Assembly (NCBI GenBank): GCA_017615955.1 | Contig: JAFZZD010000391.1 | Coordinates: 1 to 5,826, forward strand | Direction: 5' to 3' | From: Victivallales bacterium | Lineage (GTDB): Bacteria; Verrucomicrobiota; Lentisphaeria; Oligosphaerales; Oligosphaeraceae | Length of the DNA stretch: 5,826 bases | Shown: piece after piece, positions 1 through 3,720 of the stretch | Layout: each line of letters starts with the position of its first letter | Position numbering within the stretch: position 1 is the first letter of the stretch | Position numbers and translations under genes: made by a program | Notes under the pieces: model-generated | What the model was told of the DNA's origin: nothing | The model's input: only the letters and a program-made list of their open reading frames with translations | Databases searched by the model: none

Positions 1-1008
1 ATTGCCAGCGCATTGGAGGCACTGGGACAACGGGTGCTGCTTGTCAATGGCGGCTATAATGTGCTTCCAGAGGACAATGGTGCGCCAGGCAATTTCCACC
101 ACAGCGAAGGCAAGCCTCAATGGCTGATTGCCGAAGTTGATGAAAGCGACAAGTCCCTGGTGAACTTCACGCCAGACTACGCCATGGTGCTGAACGTTGG
201 CAACGACCATTATGAGGAAGCGGAGCTGCGCCGCGTATTCGCGCAATTTCTGTCCAAGGCAAAAAGCGGCATTGTTATCCAAGATGCATTGCAAGATATC
301 CTTAGCAACCTGAGTGCACCCCGCCTCGGAGCGCACATTCAAACATTCGGCACATCCCAATCCGCAGACTGCGTCTCTCCACAAAACTACGCCTGCAATG
401 AGCAGGGCATCGTGTTTGAGACAACGCAGTTCGGCAAAGTCAAGGCACAGCAATATGGCAGGCATTCCGCACAGAACGCCTGCGCAGTGCTGGCATTGCT
501 GTCAATGCTGGATTTGGGCAAGACGCCTGCAGAGCTTGCGGCCTCACTTTTCCCATATCGGGGCATACGCCAGAGATTTGAGATAATGGGCACACTCAAT
601 GGCAATATCCCCGCAATAAACGACTACGCCCACAATCCAGAGAAAATAGCAGCCGCAATCTCCACGGCGCAGGAACGCTATGGCTCACCTCTGCTGGCCA
701 TCTTCCAGCCACACGGCTTCAACCCGCTGAAATTCATGCGAGAAGCCCTGGTTGAAACTCTTGCCACCCTGCTGCACAAGGACGACATGTTCCTCATGCT
801 GCCAGTATATTATGCAGGTGGAACAGCCGCATTCAAACCAACGTCGGACGAAGTGGCGGAGGATTTGCGCAAGGCAGGCATCAACGCCCTCGCCACTGAC
901 CGCGACAAGGCAGCCAAAATCATCAAGACCACCCATGCCAAGGCAGTTCTGGTAATGGGAGCCAGAGACATATCACTCCGCTCCTGGACAGGCAAACTTA
1001 CCTATTGA
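1..1008 (+). CDS. MurC-like Mur ligase (UDP-N-acetylmuramate--amino acid ligase family), 5'-truncated
   Basis: The frame is open from base 1, so the 335 codons present are the middle and C-terminal parts of a larger protein. MurC is usually about 450-480 residues, so roughly 110-140 residues, including the GTxGKTT P-loop, lie upstream. The TTG at 13 is probably not the start. Seen: AEVDESD (from 133) matches the MurC EADESD segment, followed by a P-[DE]-x-A...NVGNDH segment as in the central ATPase domain. GIRQRFEIMG precedes NDYAHNP (622), then FQPHGFNP (703), YYAGGT (808) and MGARDI (955), in the order of the MurC C-terminal domain. MurC itself joins L-alanine to UDP-MurNAc in the cytoplasm using ATP. 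Several motifs are off-consensus: FQPHGF instead of FQPHRY, DYAHNP instead of DDYGHHP, and YYAGGT instead of Y-AGE. It may therefore be a MurC paralogue rather than the housekeeping enzyme. Family is confident; exact substrate is not. Confidence 0.85.
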   Translation: MASALEALGQRVLLVNGGYNVLPEDNGAPGNFHHSEGKPQWLIAEVDESDKSLVNFTPDYAMVLNVGNDHYEEAELRRVFAQFLSKAKSGIVIQDALQDILSNLSAPRLGAHIQTFGTSQSADCVSPQNYACNEQGIVFETTQFGKVKAQQYGRHSAQNACAVLALLSMLDLGKTPAELAASLFPYRGIRQRFEIMGTLNGNIPAINDYAHNPEKIAAAISTAQERYGSPLLAIFQPHGFNPLKFMREALVETLATLLHKDDMFLMLPVYYAGGTAAFKPTSDEVAEDLRKAGINALATDRDKAAKIIKTTHAKAVLVMGARDISLRSWTGKLTY

Positions 1009-1015
1009 TCCACAG

Positions 1016-1035
1016 ATTTACATAGTTTTACATAG
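1016..1035 (+). repeat. Tandem 10-mer just after the Mur ligase stop
   Basis: Two adjacent copies of a ten-base unit, atttacatag and ttttacatag, differ only at the first base. They begin 7 bases after the stop codon. No hairpin followed by a T-run was found here, so this is not read as an intrinsic terminator. Function unknown; it may be chance in AT-rich spacer. Confidence 0.5.
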
Positions 1036-1045
1036 AAAAAATCTA

Positions 1046-1064
1046 CTCTGCGCCTTTGCGTTAA
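1046..1064 (+). repeat. Dispersed intergenic repeat, copy 1 (upstream of SUMF1 gene)
   Basis: The 19-mer ctctgcgcctttgcgttaa is identical to bases 2769-2787 and in the same orientation. The two copies lie on either side of the SUMF1-fold gene. The motif is made of CTCTGCG/TTTGCGTTAA modules. From memory, similar short repeats occur widely in intergenic DNA of environmental bacteria and give spurious TQRRRDAE-like peptides on the opposite strand. Confidence 0.85.
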
Positions 1065-1158
1065 GCTATGTTCCCGATGAGGGTAGGAAAACAAGAAGCC
1101 CCGACAAGACTTTCAAATGCCTACTTTCTTTAGGAATTGAGCTAAATGTCAAAATTAT

Positions 1159-1163
1159 AAGGA
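1159..1163 (+). promoter_or_regulatory. Ribosome binding site of the SUMF1-fold gene
   Basis: The bases aagga lie 10 bases before the ATG at 1174, in an otherwise AT-rich leader. This supports 1174 as the start. No convincing sigma-70 promoter pair was found in the 165-base spacer; ttgagc at 1137 and attata at 1154 are only 11 bases apart, too close for a standard promoter. Confidence 0.5.
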
Positions 1164-1173
1164 ATAAATACAA

Positions 1174-2679
1174 ATGGGCCTGAAGGAGATTCTGGACAAA
1201 AAACGGTATGCTCTTCTTGAAGAGGAACAACACCAAAAGCAGGAGGCGGAGCTTCAGAGGCAGGAAGCGGAGCTTCAGAGGCAGGCGGAGGAGCGGCAGA
1301 GACAGGAGGCAGAGACGCAGCGTATGGCTGATGCTGCGGTGCCCCCTCATCCCCTACATGGGCGAGCTATTGGCTTGCTGGACGACTATGTGCGAGGGCA
1401 GCTGGTGCTTCGGAAAGAAGGGAAACCGTTGGACGAGGCAGGGGCTTTGCTACGTCCTTTTGCCATCGCTCTTGGGATGTCCCTTGAACATTTTGGCGAG
1501 TTGCAGGTGGAGGTTTCGTGCTATGACGAGCAGTCGAATTACGAAATGCTGCAGATGCTGTGCAATGAACTCCAGAAGGATGAAGAAATCATCTGTTTTT
1601 TGTGCGACCTTGTGAAGCTGCATGGCGAGGAATATACACTGGAAGGAGATTTTCTGGATTTGTGGCGAAGTGTCTGCATGGGGCTTTTCCACCTGTCCAG
1701 TGAGGAAACGGCATTTTTGGAGCGTTTCTGTGCACGGATTACGAAAGGGGGCCAGAGCGAGTATGGTGACGACTTCGGCAAGATGCCAAAGGAGCTGATT
1801 CAGTACTATCTTTTGCTGCCAATGGTGGAAAATGGACTGTACCTGGTCATCGACTTGTCCAGTGGAGCAAACTCAAGCAAGTATCCCGTACGCTCCACCT
1901 ACGAGGCACCAAAGCTGGAGGACTCTGCCTGCCGCACCACGGAATTGTGGCTGAGGCGCATCCCAGCAGGGAGCTTCATTATGGGTAGTCAGCAAGACGA
2001 GCTTGGACGCTTATGCAATGAAACGCAGCTTATGGTGACGCTGACACAGGACTACTACATCGGTGTCTTTCCATGCACCCAGCGTCAATATGAGCTTGTG
2101 ATGGGCGACAATCCATCGCATTTCAAGGGGGATGACCGCCCCGTGGAGCAGGTCTCATACAAGACGTTGCGAGGCACTAAGAGAGGTGGCAAATGGCCTA
2201 TAGACTCGAATGTGGATGAAAACTCATTCTTCGGGCGGCTTCAAGGGAGGACGGGGCTAACGCTTGACCTGCCTACGGAGGCAGAATGGGAGTATGCATG
2301 CCGCGCGGGCACAACAACTGCACTGAACAGTGGCAAGAATCTCACGTCAAAGGCTAGCAACTGTTATAACTTGAACGAGGTCGGATGGTATGGCAAGAAT
2401 TCTGGCTACTGCACCCATCCAGTGGGACAAAAGCATCCGAATGCTTGGGGTATCTACGATATGCACGGAACTGTGGAGGAATGGTGCCTCGACTGGTATG
2501 GGAGCTACCCTGGAACGGCGGTGACATCTCCCCTGGGTACTGAATCGGGCCTGGTTCGCTCGATTCGCGGCGGCAGTTGGCTCAGCTACGCACGGTTCTG
2601 CCGCTCTTCGAGCCGGAGCGGCAGCAGGCCATCGCATGAGGACTACTACACAGGGTTTCGCGTCGCTCTCCGCCCTTAG
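1174..2679 (+). CDS. Coiled-coil protein with C-terminal SUMF1/FGE-fold domain, candidate hypervariable (DGR-type) target
   Basis: A 501-residue protein with no signal peptide or membrane segment visible, so probably cytoplasmic. Residues about 1-50 are a charged coiled coil with four consecutive heptads (QEAELQR-like, 23-50). Residues about 60-245 are a helical region I cannot assign; a TerB-like fold is only a thought. Residues about 259-501 form a SUMF1 (formylglycine-generating enzyme-like) domain: IPAGSFIMGS (263), YYIGVFPCTQRQYELVMGDNPSHFKG (split at 294-319), LPTEAEWEYACRAG (366), WGIYDMHGTVEEW (425) and RGGSW (465) to GFRV (494). In human FGE, two copper-binding cysteines (C336, C341) follow GGS. 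Here the first aligns with Ser471 and only Cys476 is kept, so sulfatase-activating activity is unlikely. The fold is also used by binding proteins diversified by DGRs, which suits the C-terminus. The gene is monocistronic as far as visible and is flanked by dispersed repeats. Fold is confident; role is inference. Confidence 0.88.
   Translation: MGLKEILDKKRYALLEEEQHQKQEAELQRQEAELQRQAEERQRQEAETQRMADAAVPPHPLHGRAIGLLDDYVRGQLVLRKEGKPLDEAGALLRPFAIALGMSLEHFGELQVEVSCYDEQSNYEMLQMLCNELQKDEEIICFLCDLVKLHGEEYTLEGDFLDLWRSVCMGLFHLSSEETAFLERFCARITKGGQSEYGDDFGKMPKELIQYYLLLPMVENGLYLVIDLSSGANSSKYPVRSTYEAPKLEDSACRTTELWLRRIPAGSFIMGSQQDELGRLCNETQLMVTLTQDYYIGVFPCTQRQYELVMGDNPSHFKGDDRPVEQVSYKTLRGTKRGGKWPIDSNVDENSFFGRLQGRTGLTLDLPTEAEWEYACRAGTTTALNSGKNLTSKASNCYNLNEVGWYGKNSGYCTHPVGQKHPNAWGIYDMHGTVEEWCLDWYGSYPGTAVTSPLGTESGLVRSIRGGSWLSYARFCRSSSRSGSRPSHEDYYTGFRVALRP
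1240..1323 (+). repeat. Four tandem 21-bp repeats encoding coiled-coil heptads
   Basis: Four adjacent 21-base units start at 1240, 1261, 1282 and 1303 and encode QEAELQR, QEAELQR, QAEERQR and QEAETQR (residues 23-50). The first two differ by one base; the third and fourth are more diverged. Since each unit is exactly one heptad, gain or loss of a unit would lengthen or shorten the coiled coil without breaking the frame. This suggests growth by slippage or unequal recombination. Confidence 0.85.
2566..2661 (+). other. Candidate DGR variable region at the SUMF1 C-terminus
   Basis: Codons 465-496 encode a fixed scaffold (RGGSW, AR, CR, R, RP, TGFR) interrupted by residues at the positions usually diversified in SUMF1-type DGR targets. 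Most of the intervening codons end in C: ctc, agc, tac (470-472), ttc (475), agc (480), agc, ggc, agc (482-484), gac, tac, tac (490-492). Such NNC codons are what adenine-directed mutagenesis of AAC template codons would give. Codons 478, 479 and 487-489 (tct, tcg, tcg, cat, gag) do not fit this simple rule. No template repeat or reverse transcriptase lies in the window, so any retroelement would have to be elsewhere. Ordinary divergence among SUMF1 paralogues is the alternative. Confidence 0.45.
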
Positions 2680-2714
2680 TCCGCAAGCGAATCCTAGCAA
2701 ACAAGCGTAAGCAA

Positions 2715-2742
2715 GCCAGGCAGCCTGGTAAAGCAACCTGGC
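2715..2742 (+). repeat. Small alternative hairpins downstream of the SUMF1 gene
   Basis: The stem ccagg (2716-2720) pairs with cctgg (2724-2728) around the three-base loop cag. Alternatively gccagg (2715-2720) pairs with cctggc (2737-2742). The two pairings are mutually exclusive. The element lies 36 bases after the stop codon and has no following T-run, so it is a weak terminator candidate. DGR variable regions are often followed by a short GC-rich hairpin, but the distance and the three-base loop are a poor match. Confidence 0.5.
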
Positions 2743-2748
2743 GCGTCC

Positions 2749-2787
2749 CTGCGTTAAAATCTCTGCGTCTCTGCGCCTTTGCGTTAA
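2749..2787 (+). repeat. Dispersed intergenic repeat, copy 2 (compound)
   Basis: This copy joins two modules. Bases 2749-2767 (ctgcgttaaaatctctgcg) recur exactly at 2890-2908. Bases 2769-2787 recur exactly at 1046-1064. It is therefore the most complete copy in the window, built from alternating CTCTGCG and TTTGCGTTAA or CTGCGTTAAAAT units. Read on the minus strand it gives the peptide LTQRRRDAEILTQ, which is an artefact of the repeat. Confidence 0.85.
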
Positions 2788-2837
2788 ATCCTCGGCATCT
2801 ATACTAAAAAAAACTGCGCAAGGTGGGATTTCGTTTT

Positions 2838-2860
2838 GTGGGCGCCGAGGCGGCGCCCAC
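2838..2860. repeat. GC-rich 9-bp perfect hairpin in the convergent intergenic gap
   Basis: Arm gtgggcgcc (2838-2846) and arm ggcgcccac (2852-2860) pair perfectly around a five-base loop, gaggc. It sits between the 3' ends of two converging genes, where a bidirectional terminator would be useful. However, neither strand has a T-run directly after the stem. The eight-A run at 2806-2813 would give a U-tract to leftward transcripts, but it is 24 bases past the stem. A role in stopping transcription is possible but not shown; it could equally be the core of the inverted-repeat segment around it. Confidence 0.6.
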
Positions 2861-2889
2861 TCAGGTTGCTTTAGCGAAAACAAACGCCT

Positions 2890-2916
2890 CTGCGTTAAAA
2901 TCTCTGCGCATCTGCG
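2890..2916 (+). repeat. Dispersed intergenic repeat, copy 3
   Basis: The first 19 bases are identical to 2749-2767, followed by a three-base difference (cat instead of tct) and then another ctgcg. It ends 13 bases before the stop codon of the leftward TIGR02757 gene and has the same orientation as the other copies. Confidence 0.8.
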
Positions 2917-2929
2917 TTGTGAACTGGGG

Positions 2930-3709
2930 TTAGCCGTGTTCAATGCCGTAGCCGAAAAGGGCGAAATCGCCTTTCAGCGGGTCATCTGGGAAGAAGCGAG
3001 TCATTATATCAGTCAGCTTGATTGCCTGGTTCAGAGTTGCGCCGCCCTTGGCTGACAAAAAGCCAAATGCCTTTGCCATGGCGACAACATGCGTGTCCAA
3101 TGGCATAAGCAACTCCGTCTTGGGATACCATTTCCACAAGCCCAAATCCACAGGAGAATTGTCCCTCACCATCCAGCGCAGGAAGAGATTCAGCCTCTTG
3201 TTGGCGCAGTCCTCGCCCTTTGAGATAAGCGGCGAGCATTCATCAGGGAAATGTGCTCCAATCACAGATGCCAGGCGTCCTTTGTGCCTGCAACATTCGC
3301 CATTTCTGTAATCCTGTTCAAGGCATTGTCCAATACTGCCAAAGTTTTCAAGAATGACTTTGATTGTGCGGAATGCCAGCAGTATGCTCCTGTATGAGAA
3401 AATGCGGTAGAATGATTTGCAGCTATCTGGGATGATGCCTTCATACTTGCCCTCCAGTATCCATTGCGAGGGAGCCTCATCTCCCATATATCCCAGCAAT
3501 TTTTCTATATGAGAGAGTATTTCACTGCGTTTGCCGAATGCCAGTGCCGCCGCAATAAGCGCAACAATCTCCTTGTCACGCACATTGGAATACCTGTGCA
3601 TGAATTTGGAGGGGTCCGCCAGAATGAAGTCCTGCTTCTCGTATTTGTCAGCAAGTGTCCTGATGCGTTCCGCCAGTGCCTCGCTATATTCAAAACCGCA
3701 TTTTTCCAT
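2930..3709 (-). CDS. TIGR02757/DUF2400 family protein of unknown function
   Basis: A 259-residue protein, the normal size for this family. Family landmarks appear in order: ADPSKFMHRY (31-40), DKEIVALIAAALAFGKR (45-61), KRLNLFLRWMVR (171-182), VDLGLW (187-192), MPLDTHV (202-208) and PDDPLKGDFALFGYG (241-255). I chose the ATG at 3707-3709. An upstream ATG at 3832 would add 41 residues overlapping the rhamnosidase 3' end in another frame, which do not look like family sequence. The chosen start follows the upstream rhamnosidase stop by 11 bases, with a weak aggca-type ribosome site between, so co-transcription is likely. No signal peptide or membrane segment is visible. The function is unknown; the PLDTHV motif recalls the aspartate motif of HhH-GPD DNA glycosylases, but that link is inference. 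Confidence 0.9.
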   Translation of the reverse strand: MEKCGFEYSEALAERIRTLADKYEKQDFILADPSKFMHRYSNVRDKEIVALIAAALAFGKRSEILSHIEKLLGYMGDEAPSQWILEGKYEGIIPDSCKSFYRIFSYRSILLAFRTIKVILENFGSIGQCLEQDYRNGECCRHKGRLASVIGAHFPDECSPLISKGEDCANKRLNLFLRWMVRDNSPVDLGLWKWYPKTELLMPLDTHVVAMAKAFGFLSAKGGATLNQAIKLTDIMTRFFPDDPLKGDFALFGYGIEHG

Positions 3710-3720
3710 GATTGCCTGCC

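Larger units (their letters stand above)
2729..2873. repeat. 145-bp segment bounded by 12-bp perfect inverted repeats
   Basis: The bases taaagcaacctg (2729-2740) have an exact reverse complement, caggttgcttta (2862-2873). The pairing stops at both ends of the 12-mer. Inside lie a dispersed repeat copy and a 9-bp hairpin. It could fold as a stem enclosing a hairpin in RNA, or be a small non-autonomous mobile element. No clear target-site duplication is visible next to the arms. A 12-bp exact match within a 250-bp spacer is not expected by chance. Confidence 0.6.

Noticed and set aside
1137..1159. Sigma-70 promoter for the SUMF1 gene (ttgagc and attata)
   Set aside because: The two boxes are 11 bases apart instead of about 17, so they cannot act as a standard pair.
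1208..1615. A 135-codon rightward open frame, very Arg/Cys-rich
   Set aside because: It is an out-of-frame reading of the SUMF1 gene's heptad repeats; composition is typical of a frame shadow.
2838..2860. Strong bidirectional intrinsic terminator
   Set aside because: The stem is good, but no T-run follows directly on either strand, so only a weak terminator role can be suggested.
2749..2916. CRISPR array
   Set aside because: The repeats are short, compound and irregularly spaced, lack uniform spacers, and recur beyond a neighbouring gene. No cas gene is present.
2347..2943. A 198-codon leftward open frame spanning the SUMF1 3' end and the intergenic gap, with TQRRRDAE peptides
   Set aside because: It lies opposite a well-supported gene, and its TQRRRDAE segments are translations of the dispersed repeats. 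It matches no protein family I know.
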